DNA of 64,000 bases from Zeugodacus cucurbitae (GCF_028554725.1 NC_071669.1:26635001-26699000), one strand, 5' to 3'. Counted from the first letter of the stretch, positions 47,241 to 59,800 are shown. Notes: a model not told the origin generated them from the sequence alone. Made by a program: numbers and translations.

Positions 47241-48109
47241 TAATTCAGAGCAAATCCAATAGAATAACGAAAATCATTAATATAGTATATGAGGGGTGAG
47301 GTACTTCCGGAACTGATTGTTGGTGGTGACAACATATGTACATTATATCTCAGATTATATGCTCACTTAATGTGGCTAAGCTACTTCACATATTAACCGA
47401 TTTATAACGTATTATGCCCATTGTTTCTTTGAAAAACCTATAATTAGGTATACGGGAGCTAGGCGAAGTTATGACCCGATTTTACACATTTTTGGTACAG
47501 ACACTCTATTAAAAGAAAAAGATTCGCTCTGAATTAAATTAAGATATCTTAGAGATTTACCGATATTTTCGGGGAAAAATTACCCTTAGGCACTGAGCTC
47601 TTCATGTTCGATATCAGGGGCATTGAAAAATTATAGTCAGATTTCGACAATTTTTTCACAAGTGATTCCATCGATCATATATGTATGTACATTATTTATG
47701 TAAAGTTTTATTCCGCTATCTTCATTGGTTCGTTGTGTATATATTATAAAGTGAAGGAATGAGATGGAATTCAAAATTAAGTTATATGGGAAGTAGTCGT
47801 GATTGTGAAGTAATTTCAACCATTTTACACACGTGTCAGCGGGGTGTCAAGAAAATATTCTACACGAAGTTCATTGAAATCGGTTGAGTAGTTTCTGAGA
47901 TGTGGTTTTTGACCCATAAGTGGGCGACGCCACAACCATTTTCCATTTTGTAAAAAAAACTGAGTGCAGCTGCCTTCTGCCATTTCTTCTGCAAAATTTA
48001 GTGTTTCAGATGTTTTTCGTTAGTGAATTAACGCACTTTTAGTAATTTTTAACATAACCTTTGAATGGGAGGTGGGCGTGGTCTGTGGTGGAGTACGTTG
48101 GCGGGGGCA
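47241..48109 (+). mobile_element. TATACTCTCGCAA-family repeat, direct copy (partial)
   Basis: It resembles the 5' half of copy 1 (2580-3110), with the phrases CCAATAGAATAACGAAAATC and GAGATGGAATTCAAAATTAA. It breaks off at about 48100. Confidence 0.65.
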
Positions 48110-48960
48110 AAAGTGGAAGGCTAAGTTTGGTTGTGACTGAACATTTTATACTCTTTCAATTTTTTTATTTAATTTTATTAATATAATACACAATTTGACC
48201 CACATAGTCGTCATATACTATATATGGTATAAAGTCCATCGAAAGTTGGAAACCCTAATATTAGGTATTTGGGAGCTAGGTGAAGTTATGACCCGATTTC
48301 ACCCATTTTTGGCACGGAGAGATATTATTAGAAGAAACATATTCCCTGTGAATTTCTTCAAAATATCTGAGAGACTTACCTACACTTTCGGTGAAAAAAA
48401 GTGTATAAGCACTGAGGTCCTCATGTTCGATATATGGGGTCTTGAAAACTTATGATCCGATTTCGGCGATTTTTAGAAAAGGGGTGCCACACTATAAAGG
48501 CAGTATTTATACAAAGTTCTGTTCTGAAATCTTCACTAGTGCTTACTTTATATATTGTAAAGTAAACGGTTCAGATCGACTTCAAAGTTCTTGTATAAAG
48601 GAAGTTGTGGTGGTGAACCGATTAGTCCTATTTTCACATAATAAATATCATTGGGATGCAAGGAAAATATTACAAACCGAATTACACTGAAATTGGTCGA
48701 GTAGATTCGGGGATATGGTTTTTGACCTATATGTGGGCGGAGCCACGCCCATTTAAAATTTTGTATACCAACCTCTCAGATATCTCAATTTTTACTCAAG
48801 TTATCGCTTGTACAGACATACGGATTTCAACTCCATGCTGATCATTTATATATATATAACCCCATATCTAACTCTATTATTTCTGTGTGACACAAACAAC
48901 CGTTATGTGAACAAAACTATAATACTCTCTTTAGCAATTTTAGGAGAGTATAACAAATAA
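48110..48960 (+). mobile_element. TATACTCTCGCAA-family repeat, near full length but diverged
   Basis: It begins GGAAGGCTAAGTTTGGTTGT and TTTTATACTCTTTCAA and ends AGCAATTTTAGGAGAGTATAA. The terminal repeats are decayed, which suggests an older insertion than the copy at 50985. Confidence 0.65.
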
Positions 48961-49195
48961 TATCACAAATGATTATTACATGTTCCTGTCCATAACGAAT
49001 GATGTTGATTATGAAAATTTGCCTCAAGGCAAACTTTTAAAAATAGACTGTCCCAGCTTTTTGCCAAAAGCAACAAGGGTTTCTATAAGAGTGGCATTAT
49101 GAAATTATCTTCAAAATCTCAACAAGTTGTTGAACCAAACTGTGCAATAAATTGGATCATTAATAACGTAACAATAAATATAATGTAAAAATAAT
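48961..49195 (+). pseudogene. mariner-type transposase C-terminal fragment
   Basis: One frame reads YYMFLSITNDVDYENLPQGK and, after a frameshift, LSQLFAKSNKGFYKSGIMKL and SSKSQQVVEP. This is the end of a mariner-like transposase (family pattern: DYHLF...S, then FF..RGI..L..RW..V). The related fragment at 55000-55175 on the opposite strand has the same blocks. Confidence 0.6.
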
Positions 49196-49284
49196 TAATT
49201 TGAAGACTTAATATCATCATTGTGGGAAATGATTGGTTCAGGCAAATATGAAATATGTATTTAGGCTTTTAAGAAATCAACCCA

Positions 49285-50971
49285 GCAAGACGGGTAATTT
49301 TCAGCTAACATGTTACAGCTGTGTTACTCTAAACATTAGCAAAAATTAATTTGTCTGTTACTTTTGTTCGAAGGGTGGGAAAGAAGTAACACTATGCCCC
49401 TACTCGTTCAATGCTCTTCTCACTCTATCCAATTACATTTTGCATAGGTGGTCCCGTTCTACGATGACACTTATACTTGGCTCCTATTGGTCATGTTTTG
49501 ACAACTAACAGTCTGTTATTGGCATCATATATTTTCATATTTGGCATGTAAAATATATGTTACCTCTGCTAAAGCATATGTTAGCACCTATGTTACCCCT
49601 ATGTTATTCAGAACAGAAGTATTTGTTACCGTACGGGTCATTATTTTGGTTAGCAGTTTGTTACCTATATTTGTTATATCTTTCCGCTAACAGGTAAAAA
49701 CAATTCTTTTTTTTGTTTTTTTTTTTTATTTTATTACATTATTTTTTTATTTTATTACATTTTTTAATTTATTTTATTACATTTTCAATCATTACAAAAT
49801 CATATATGAAGATAGTACAATCATATAAACTTAAACAGTTAAACTTATTATTAAATTTTTACATTTACAAGTTATTAATATAAAAATTACATTTATATAT
49901 AAATTATTATATTTATGCAATTTATGTTCTAATTTTACAATTCAAATGATATATAATCTTATTTTATTCTTAATCTAAATATATTTATTTATTTTAACAA
50001 TGTTGGGTGTGGACTAGATACACCTTACGCAAACCTGCTAACAACATATCAAGAAATTCCATCCCAGCATCCAGGTATCTAACACCTAAAATAGAAAAAC
50101 AAAGCGAAAGATGAGTATATGGAAAATAATACATAATAGAACTACGCAATATACAATGGCTACTAGTATTTACAAAGCTTTTAATATTTATTTTTCTTCT
50201 TATAATTAGCACTTTTCTTTTAATATTAATATTCTTTAATTTAGCACTTGATTGTATATTTCTTTATATATTTATATAGCTTTTTATATTAATTAATCAT
50301 TTTATATTTAACCATTGAGGTTAATATGTTCAGAATTCTGCAAAAGAGCAGATACCCTGACATCCGAAAGCACTTATTTAAATGAGTTAGGTACCAACCG
50401 CTTGTATACCCAATTCATTTATTTTTTTTTCACTTTTGACCTACACACTTTAAATATAATAATAATTAGGTATTAATTGAGATAATTTTAAAATAACTTA
50501 CATTTTCTTTTGTATCAAGTCCCGGTCTTTGTGCGTTGATTTTGCTTGCAATTTCATTAAAGCTGTATTAGTAAAAACACACAAATTATTAGATAAACAC
50601 AAATCACACTTACCTTTTTAATTGAATACTTTTATAAATCTCCTGCATAAAAATTCAAATCAATTAATATTAATAATAAAATTTAACCAAAAATAACCTT
50701 ACCTCTTCAAGCGTCAATTTTTTTTTATAAAATGGCCAAATTGCCGCTTCAATTTCAGTTTTTCTTTTTTTTTAATGTCATATCTGTCTTCTTTTAGCAT
50801 ATTATTATATCAATATGCTTACAGTGGCAATACTTTTTCTCTTTCTAACGAAAGCTTTCTCCAATTCAATTCAAAATTGTAAACAAATGTAAGTAAGTAA
50901 TTGTATGTGTAAACAGCTGAAAAAGTTTGATTGTGTTTGTGCAGTTTGTTACCTCCGTCTTGCAGGGAAGA
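49285..50971. mobile_element. Putative TIR element with CCCWGCAAG ends
   Basis: The left end reads CCCAGCAAGACGGGTAATTT and the right end, on the minus strand, CCCTGCAAGACGGAGGTAAC. The two are imperfect inverted repeats of about 20 bp, and the motif is shared with the arms around the Trmt61A fragment. The left 400 bp is dense in GTTAC and CTAACATGTTAC phrases that may be subterminal sites. No transposase was found. The pairing of the two ends is inference. Confidence 0.45.
49722..49788 (+). repeat. Short tandem repeat, TTTTATTTTATTACATT type
   Basis: Three imperfect units of about 20-25 bp ending in TTATTTTATTACATT follow a T-rich run. Confidence 0.6.
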
Positions 50972-50984
50972 AAGTAAAAAAAAA

Positions 50985-52222
50985 AACAAGTATGGAAGGG
51001 CTAAGTTCGGGTGCAACCGAACATTTTATACTCTCGCAATTTATTTATTTAACTTTTTTAATAATATATAATACACAATTTGACCCACATATTCGTCATA
51101 TATATTGTATAAAGTCCATTGAAAGTTGGAAACCCTAATATTAGGTTAGAAGCACCAAGGTTCTCATGTTCGATATATGGGGCCTTGAAAAACTTTTGGT
51201 CCGATTTCGGATTTTCGGCCACACTAAAAAGGTAGTATTTGTGCAAAGTTCTGCATCGATATCTTCACTAGTGCTTACTATAAAGTATATATATACTATA
51301 TATATGTTTATATTATATACTATATGTAAATATTGTACAGTAAACGATTCAGATCGTCTTCAAAGTTCTGGTATATAGGAAGTAGGCGTGCTTGTGAAGC
51401 GATTTGGCCTATTTTCACAACATATCATTGGGATGTAAGGAAACTATTACAAACAAAGTTTCATTGAAATCGGTCGAGTAGTTCCAGAGATATGTTTTTT
51501 GACCCATAAGTGGGCGACGCCACGCCCATTTTCCATTTTGTAAAGAAATCTGAGTGTAGCTTCCATCTGCCATTTCCTATGTGAAATTTAGTGTTTCTGA
51601 CGTTTTTCGTTAGTGAATTAACCCACTTTTAGTAATTTTCAACCTAACCTTTGTATGGGAGGGGGGAGTTGTTATTATCCGATTTCTGTCATTTTTGGAC
51701 TGTATAAGGAAATGGGTAAAAAAACGACTGCAGAAAGTTTGGTTTATATAGCTCTATTGGTTTGCGAGATATATACAAAAAAACTATTTGGGGACAGGGC
51801 CACGCCCACTTCCCCAAAAAAATTACATCCAAATATGCCCCTTTATAGTGCGATCCTTCATACCAAATTTTATTTCCATAGCATTATTTATTGCTTAGTT
51901 ATGGCACTTTATGTGTTTTCGGTTCTCGCCATTTTGTGGGCGTGGCAGTGGTCCGATTTTGCTCATTTCGAAAGCAACTTTCCTATGGTGCCAAAAAATA
52001 TGTGTGCCAAGTTTCATCAAGATATCTTAATTTTTACTCAAGTTACAGCTTGCAGAGACGGATGGACAGACAGACATTCGGATTTGAACTCCACTCTTCA
52101 CCCTGATCGCTTTGGTATATATAACCCTATATCTAACTCGTTTAGTTTTGGGTGTTACAAACAACCGTTATGTGAACAAAACTATAATACTCTCTTTAGC
52201 AACTTTTGTTGCGAGAGTATAA
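50985..52222 (+). mobile_element. TATACTCTCGCAA-family repeat, complete copy
   Basis: It starts AACAAGTATGGAAGGGCTAA, has the hairpin AGTTCGGGTGCAACCGAACA and TTTTATACTCTCGCAA, and ends TTGTTGCGAGAGTATAA. This is the best-preserved copy in the window at about 1.24 kb. The 198-codon frame inside (51655-52251) is not coding by any recognisable motif. Confidence 0.8.
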
Positions 52223-52254
52223 TTAGTGTAACTGTAATTCAAAAGAAGTAGACA

Positions 52255-52345
52255 GAATGGGTCAAATATGGCCGATGCCGATGACGATGCTGAATTTTGT
52301 GGTCGATGCCGATGCCAAGCCGATTAATTTGTCGGACTCTAATAT
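52255..52345. repeat. Left arm of an imperfect inverted repeat
   Basis: CAAATATGGCCGATGCCGATG, read through to GATTAATTTGTCGGACTC, is reverse-complementary, with indels, to 54525-54585. The arms enclose the RTE/hAT composite. The CGATGC repeats within the arms differ in number. Confidence 0.55.
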
Positions 52346-52598
52346 GTATCACGTAAATTGCTAAAGCATTTTCAACCAGACTTACTTAGAACAGTTCCCT
52401 TTTACATCTAATTTTATACTAAAGATTATAAGATGGTATCTACAGAAACACTAAATTCAGATTGTTTTAAAAAGTGGAAGTGAAGTTAGAATTCCATTTG
52501 ATTCGTTTACTTTTCAAGATATTTATATTTGAAGTATTTGGATTACTCAAATTTATGCAAGAATTTGAGATCTTAAACCAAAGAGACTTTCTATGAGC

Positions 52599-53006
52599 GC
52601 CTAGAATCCCACGATGTCAAAATCGTGTTTGTCGATTTCTAGGCTAGATTTCGCCACAACAGTCAGTACCAGATTGTGGCACAAGTTATATGGCTGTAGC
52701 CTGATCGAAAATCGCGCAACCAAATCGATCATGTTGTGGTAGAAGGAAGATCGACTTGGATCACTAAAACGCGAAGAGACGCACTCGCCACTGTGCAGCA
52801 AAGAACACCTGGAAGGTTCGACGTCGAAAAGCTCTCTGAGAGCACTCATCAACAACTCGATATAAGGAGCCGGCATATCAAACACACTGCGTACTGCCGC
52901 AGCAGAAACAATTGGATATCGGCCAAAAACAGAGTCGGTACAACGAGGCCGTTTCGTGGTGTAACAGACTGCCTACATTGCAACGTTGCGATCGACCATA
53001 CCCCGT
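52599..53006 (+). pseudogene. RTE-like element, endonuclease region fragment
   Basis: The frame reads NQIDHVVVEGRSTWITKTRR and RTPGRFDVEKLSESTHQQL, the end of the apurinic-like endonuclease domain and the linker of RTE-type proteins. Upstream DVKIVFVDF and ARFRHNS fit decayed domain sequence. The fragment is interrupted by the hAT insertion that follows. Confidence 0.65.
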
Positions 53007-53014
53007 GCGGGGTG

Positions 53015-53983
53015 TAGGGATGCAAACATCATGAAATGGAACATCGATGGTTCGATGTATCGATTGTTTCTTCAAAACCCATCGAAATCAAAAACATCGG
53101 CCATTAAAACATCGATGTATTTTTGAACTTTTTTAAATTATTTTAAATTTAGTGTGAAAATCTAAGGGATACAGAATCGGAAGCATAAATAAATGAAATG
53201 TAGTACGTCTTAAGTTGATACCTTTTATTTCACTTAGCATTAACGACATGGAAAGTTTTTTCACTGTCATTTCTTTTCGATTTTACTTCTTCGTGATAGT
53301 TGCCGGTCGTTTTCTCGGCACTGAAGTGACCACAATGTGTAAATATTAATAAGCCTATTTATACAATCCGGAAACACTGTATTCATGTCAGCCCAAACTC
53401 TAATGGCTTCTGATTGGTAGGGGTAACAGCCGAGATACATTTTCTCTTCAACCTTCCGTCCCTGTAATTGTAGATAAATTTGACATTTCACCTTTTGGTG
53501 GACCAAATGTTTATTCTGGTTCCAAATATCAAACGAGTATTCTGTTTCACAGTCATCCGAAGATTCCGTTGTATGAGCGCTATTCATTGAATTTTTTATG
53601 AAATAAAAAAATGTACATATTTCTTTTAGCCATAGCATCTTTAAAATGCAGTAATTTGAATCTCTGATCTAACTCAATAAATAAATCATAAAAGTAACCG
53701 CAGTATTGTCCAAGCGCACATTCCCTTAACGAATCCTCCGTATTTTACGAAAATCGAATTCCAATGTAATAAAGCGTATCCAAATAGAGGATTTCGAGTT
53801 AATACCCGAAAAAGTGTGAAGGTGTGAATTCAAATTTTTATATAAAACATCGACATAAAACATCGTTGAAAGTGACATCGATGCATCGATGTTTTTAGAT
53901 TCGAGACATCGATGGCTAACATCGATGCTTTTTGACGAAAAAATCGATGTTTCGAAAACATCAATACATCGTTTGCATCCCTA
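53015..53983 (-). mobile_element. hAT element (969 bp) with 8-bp target duplication
   Basis: The ends TAGGGATGCAAAC (left) and GTTTGCATCCCTA (right) are perfect inverted repeats, and GCGGGGTG flanks both sides (53007-53014 and 53984-53991). An 8-bp duplication and this TIR are diagnostic of hAT. Subterminal regions carry many CATCGATG palindromes. The interior keeps a transposase remnant on minus, so it is a deletion derivative. Confidence 0.9.
53267..53638 (-). pseudogene. hAT transposase C-terminal (dimerisation) remnant
   Basis: The 123-codon frame has DIWNQNKHLV, then EEKMYLGCYPYQSEAIRVWA and FPDCINRLINIYTLW. This is the pattern of the hAT dimerisation domain (E...YL..P......WW...FP.L...A..YL). 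The following segment (LQCREND, LSRRSKIEKK) resembles the SERVFS/RR end only after frame damage. The rest of the transposase is deleted. Confidence 0.7.
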
Positions 53984-53991
53984 GCGGGGTG

Positions 53992-54475
53992 GGATAGATA
54001 CTGAGACCTGAAGAGAGAAGCGAGACGCGTTTGCATTCACCAAAATGCGTGTATATGATGAACTTAGAAGATGACTGGCAGGGGTAATGCTCGAAATTAC
54101 AAAAGGCAAGGTTGCGGCTTATATACGGTTTTAAGACCGGATCAGTCTCATGCAGGAACCAAGAAGGTAATCTGGTCATCGATGTCTAGTGCTTATGGAG
54201 ATTATTGGAATCTAAATATTCTCTGCTCAATTCAAAAAATGAGCTTTTAGATCAGACTTTAGTCCTGGTAAATCCACCTTGGACCAAATATTCACCATGT
54301 GCCAAATTTTGGAAAAGACCCTAGAGAAAATAATCGATGCAATACCCGTAGGTGTTAGCAAGTAATGAGGACGACCTCCACTCCTTTGGAAAGATGAGGT
54401 GGAGAGCAACCTGGAATGACGCGTTATTATTGATTCGGGGGCTTTATAACGTCAGCTAATATTTGAGATATATTA
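53992..54475 (+). pseudogene. RTE-like element, reverse transcriptase fragment (continuation)
   Basis: After the hAT insertion the retroelement resumes. One frame reads DFSPGKSTLDQIFTMCQILE, equivalent to LRPGKFTSDQIFSIRKFFEK at 16351-16638. It then jumps to the extreme C-terminus (GRPPLLWKDEVESNLE) after an internal deletion that removed the catalytic core. Confidence 0.65.
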
Positions 54476-54524
54476 TTCCAACACTTTTATACTTAGGGTG
54501 TATCGAGCTATTTGTTATATTTGG

Positions 54525-54590
54525 AGTCCGACCGATTAATCGCCCAAAAAATTCAGCATAGGCATCGGTCATATTTGGCTGATAATTTTT
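54525..54590. repeat. Right arm of the imperfect inverted repeat
   Basis: GAGTCCGACCGATTAATCG, AAATTCAGCATAGGCATCGG and TCATATTTGGCTG mirror 52255-52345, with about 20 bp of CGATGC-type repeat missing here. Confidence 0.55.
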
Positions 54591-54999
54591 ACTTTCGAAT
54601 GTCACTTCATTCAATGTTTTGTTTTACTTTTTTTAAGTATTCAAATAGAGATTTTGTGTGCATCACAACATCCTATAGCTTCATATACGACAACCCACAT
54701 AGAACAAGACGAGACAAAAACGCATGTTCGCTTGGTTTGCGCTAGAGCAAAACATGTTTTGTGTATTAGTCCAAGACGTTTTTGACTAATCGGATGTGTG
54801 TTGAGCCTTATAAAAAAAAAATTGATTCATATTTAGGTTGAACCAATCATTTCTTACGATAATAAAATAAATTATAGTACAAAAATTATTATTTTTGAAT
54901 AAAAGTAACGGTTTTATTTAGCTCAGTTAGAATGATACCATTTATGTCAGCTATGAACAGTTTTGTTCAACTTGTTAACTTTTTGAAAACAATTTAATA

Positions 55000-55175
55000 A
55001 TGTCACTCTTGTAGAAACCCTCGTTGCCATTGTCAAAAAACTGGGACAGCCGAATTTTAATAGTTTCTCCTGCGGCGAATTTTTCATAAGAAACACCATT
55101 CACCATAGACAGGAACAGGTAATAATCACTTGGCGCCTGACCTGGGACGCCTTTTTCTATCGAATCACTACCAAT
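55000..55175 (-). pseudogene. mariner-type transposase C-terminal fragment
   Basis: On the minus strand it reads GQAPSDYYLFLSMVNGVSYE, KFAAGETIKIRLSQFFDNGN and EGFYKSDIIKLFSKS, with the APSDYYLF block that precedes the helix in mariner transposases. It is the same family as 48961-49195 and less damaged. Upstream codons to about 55320 may belong to it but are frame-broken. Confidence 0.6.
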
Positions 55176-55329
55176 ATGTGTGTCCTGATGGAACCCAACT
55201 CTTCTCCTAGTGGCTCACAATAAATAAGTATTTCAATATTTCGATTTTCAAGGCTAACTTTTAAAATATAGCGTATAGTGGGACTGCTTGCGGGTATACT
55301 CGAACTTGATCCGTCCTTACTTATTTATT

Positions 55330-56807
55330 AGTAATGTTTACTGTTAAAAATCTATGCAACAGAGATTCAGGGCATGCGTAAATAAAATAATTAGCATAAC
55401 AATAATAATCTTTATACTCATTTATATTTGCTGTGTTTTGATTTCAATTCCAATTCATTTTTTATTACCAAATAACTGGTACCAAATATTGAATAATGAT
55501 TGCGGAGTAGGCAGTCAAATTTGATTGCGTACTTATACATATTCAGTAAAACAAATGCTACTAAGGCGAAGGGCAGCAAACGTGTATCATTTTGGATTAA
55601 TGGATAAGTTCTTTCCATGCCAAATGATGCATTATAGTGTTAGATGTTTTACAGTTACATTTTATATATCTTACATATCCACACTATTTTGTCCGTGTAC
55701 TCCGATATTCTGAGAAATAATTCTGAACAATCAATTAGAAAAATAGCAAGTTTTTGTGCATTTATTTGTTGTTTAATATTCTCACTGAATAAATAACGAT
55801 TACAACACTTACAAATTTACACTTTTATCAAAGATATATAAGTACAATGTTGTGCGAAAATACATTAATTTTGTGTCGTGTACTTTTATTACAACAATAT
55901 CTTCCAATATAACACTCTTTTGCACCATTCTTTTCTTCAATTTGAAATTGTGGTTATTATAATTTTTCAGTCTATTTTTTAAATATACAGTCCACATACA
56001 TATATCTCCAACACGTACATACATATATATTACCAATAATTAGTATATTTGTTGTATTTTGTCAATTCCAGGAGTGTCGAATGCTGCGAACATCTTCTAA
56101 CTATTTATCCATTGCTTTTAAATATATGTATATATTTTTGTTTTTGTATAATAGTTTTTTACATTTGACTATTCTTTAATAAAACTATTCGTACTTTCAA
56201 TTCTTCCTACTATAAATGCAGTGTAAACGCATAAGTAACATTGATATGAGGTTTTCAGAATTCACAATTTTGTTGACGCTGTTCCGTTTCGTTTTGATTT
56301 AAATACAACTGTATGCAGAATTACCAGAACAACTTTTTCTATACACATATTCTATAATATTTAATATACATACATACTATATGCAAATATCGTTATCAGT
56401 TTTGCTTTTAAGTATCCAGATTCATAAAAATATTTATTATAAATATTTATTATATATTTAGTTGCTTTGCTATTGGCAAAAATTATTAAGGAAATATTTT
56501 CTTTTAAAGTGAAATTTTATTTTAATGATTGAGGGGTTGAAAATCTCAAAGACAAAGTTGTTGCAATATAGTAGGTTCTTACTTACAAATGTGCTTGCCC
56601 TAATTGTTATAATTGAGAATTGTTGTGAGGAAACATTAATATGCAGGCACTTATGTTTGTACAGTATCAAAAGCTAATGCTTTCTTAGACACATTCAGTT
56701 AATTAAAGACTTTACATTCTGTATATGGGACTTAAATATTTTTTTGAAAAAGTAGATAATATACATCGCACACCATAAATTCTGTACCCCAACGGCAGTG
56801 TTGATGA
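55330..56807. other. Indy 3' flank, no gene seen
   Basis: AT-rich DNA downstream of the Indy stop at 56808. Short frames here (55418-55713, 55809-56036, 56470-56670) have no recognisable content. Confidence 0.35.
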
Positions 56808-59800
56808 TTAATGGGCAGTTGCTGCTACCGTTCCATTCAACCACTCGGGGAATGAATTCAAGTTAGGGTACACCACCGTACCCCACGTAAGACTGAAAAC
56901 GTACAATACGACCACACTGATTATTGTTGGACCAATACCAGCAATTGCCTGTAATGAAATAATATGAAATTTAAGTAATAAACAAATTTAATGTAAATAC
57001 AGTTGATATAATTGTAAGATATATTAAATACAATAAATACAAATAATATTTAATAATTTTCCTTAATTGTTTTCCTTATTCCCATGATTTCGTTAAATGT
57101 ATGTAATTAAATCTTAAATAATTAATACTGAGATTGCATTTCAAAACTGCGTTACTTTGACGCAGTTTTTTCATTGTTGTGCTTACTTATATTATATTTT
57201 TTTATTTTAATTTGTTTTTTTTTTTGATACTTTTGAAATATAAACTATATTATTATTTTTATCTAATAAAGCAGATTTACTTTTCGTTACTTACCATGTC
57301 TTTTGATCTAATATTTGCATAGCCAGAAACCAAAGCATTAGGTGGCGTACTCACTGGCAAATGGAATGCCATACTGCAGGCAAGCCCAGCTGGCAATATT
57401 AAGTACAGAGGATGAACTTTAATTATCACAGCCTAAAAAGAAAAAAAATATTTAACTTAAAAATGTGAAATCAATTCGTACAAATCAGGGCGCTTACCAT
57501 TTCAGCTAACACAGGAATAATGATATTTGCAATTGCCACGTTAGAGCTGAACGCCGTTAAAAATACAGCCACTAATATTACCACCAATAGAAGAACGGCG
57601 TGGGGAAGGCCCTCTAGTACAACAAGGGATTTGCCAATCATAGCTGCCATACCGCTTTTTTTGCTACCTTCAGCGAGTGCGAAACCGCCGCCTATGTAAT
57701 ATACGTAGGTTGTAGATGAGTAGGATTTTTTAAATGGAAAAAGCACATCATAATATTATGTTTACACCGTATATATGTAAGTACGTTAGATAAGTAATAC
57801 ATTTACATTTTTCAAATTTTCCTTAAAATCAAACTTACCAAGCAAGAAAATAAGACCCCATGGTACTTTTGATTGAATAAACTTCCATGTGACCAATGAT
57901 GGTGTGGGAGCAGTAGTGAACGGCCCTATTAAGTAAAATAGTGAAATAAAACATGACGGTCCATTTTTGTACAAACAAAGTCAATAACTTACGCTTGCAT
58001 AGGCAATACCGCAAGAACGCATAATTTGCTGGCAAAACGAAACACATAACGACGACAAATATTGTTGGCATTGAATTACGAATATCTCTGAGGAAATGAA
58101 AAAAAAAAATATTTACAAATTTTTTAGTTACATTAGAAACTCTCAATTACTTTGCGTTGAGCCAGTCCGCCCATCCAGGGAAAATGCCAGGTTTACGTGT
58201 GAAATACATAATCACCATGAAGATGAACAGAATCATAACTTGTATTTCATGCGCTTTCATTGGACCCAATTCCTTGTAACGTTGATCGATAACCTTTTTG
58301 GCCACATCTGCGCCATTTTGGCCCATTCTAACTTCCTCAGCTTCTTTACTCTTTGGACGGAACAAGCCCATAAAGTGCCATTGTAACCAAACAAATGTCA
58401 GGCCCGTATATACCAACATTGATGGTACCGAATAGAACATGAATGTGGGAAAATCCATTTGTTCCGCGGAATTCGGGAAACGACTGTAAATTGAATAGTT
58501 AAAAAAATAAGCATTACAAATGTTTATAGACCTATGTCAAATAAATGCATTATTTACCCATCATAAATGCCTTTAAATGTTAAATTTGTTGCTGTGCCAA
58601 TGATTGTGCCACATCCGCCCATAGACGAAGCGTAAGCTATACCCAAGAAGTAGCACAATGTCATTTTCGATGGGTATGGAGGTCTGGAAGATAAATAAAT
58701 ATAATAATAAATAAAATTCAAATACATAATATAATTAAAAAAAAAGCAATCTTCTTTATTATGGTCCGATTTCGACACTTTTTAAATGAGTGATGCCAGT
58801 GTTTGTGTACATTTTTGTTCCGTTATCTTCACTGGTACATTAGGCACTATAGATTGCTAAGTGAACGAATCAGTTGGACTTCAGAATTGTGTTGAGTAGT
58901 TTCGCCCATTTTCCATCGTTAACATCACGGTTTCAATGAGAATAACATGTACCAAATTTGGCCGACCGAACAGACGGATGGATATTGCGACTAATATTTT
59001 AAATATAGACTATTATCTTTTAAGTTGAATCAAACTGCATACCTGATATTAATTATATATATATTTACATACATATATAATATAATACTAAATATAATAC
59101 TAAAAATTAAAAATGATCAATGGCTGAAACTCACTCCTCTTCAGCGGTACTGTTCTTCTTTCCGACAACCTGATATTTCGGCTCCTGTGTCATTTTGCAT
59201 AATCCTTGCTATAGGTATACAAATATATATAAGTATATTAAGTAAACAGTTAAATTGAACAAGTATTACCGATTGCAGTTCTTCCAAAACAGCTTGAATA
59301 ATTGGACACATCATTGCTGTGCAGGCAGCATTGGAAATCCACATCGATATAAACATTGTCACCGCAATAAGGCCAAAATGTAATCTATAAATAATTAATT
59401 TAAATGACAAAGGTGATATATAATTTATTTTATTTATTTAAAGCCGTTTTGTGATTTAACACACTTTCGTATTACATATGTTTATTGAATATTAATGATT
59501 ATATCAGCTAAATAAATACACACCTTCTAGGACTGCAGCCAACCATCTGAATAACGCGCAATGCCAAACGTTTATGTAAATTTGAATACTCGACTGCAAG
59601 TGCGACCATAATGCCACCCATGAACATCACCAAGGTATCCTTGAAATACAGTCGACACGTTTCATCGGAGCCCTAAAAAATAAACGAATTATGAGCAATC
59701 ACGACACATTTTTGTGAATAACACCTACCATTATGCCCATAATGGGAAATGCGACTATAGGGATCATAGAAGTGACATAAAGCGGTAAGGCTTCAGTAAC

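Noticed and set aside
51655..52251. 198-codon open frame
   Set aside because: It lies wholly inside a non-coding interspersed repeat. Its apparent relatives at 45980-46321 and 62831-63076 are other copies of that repeat.
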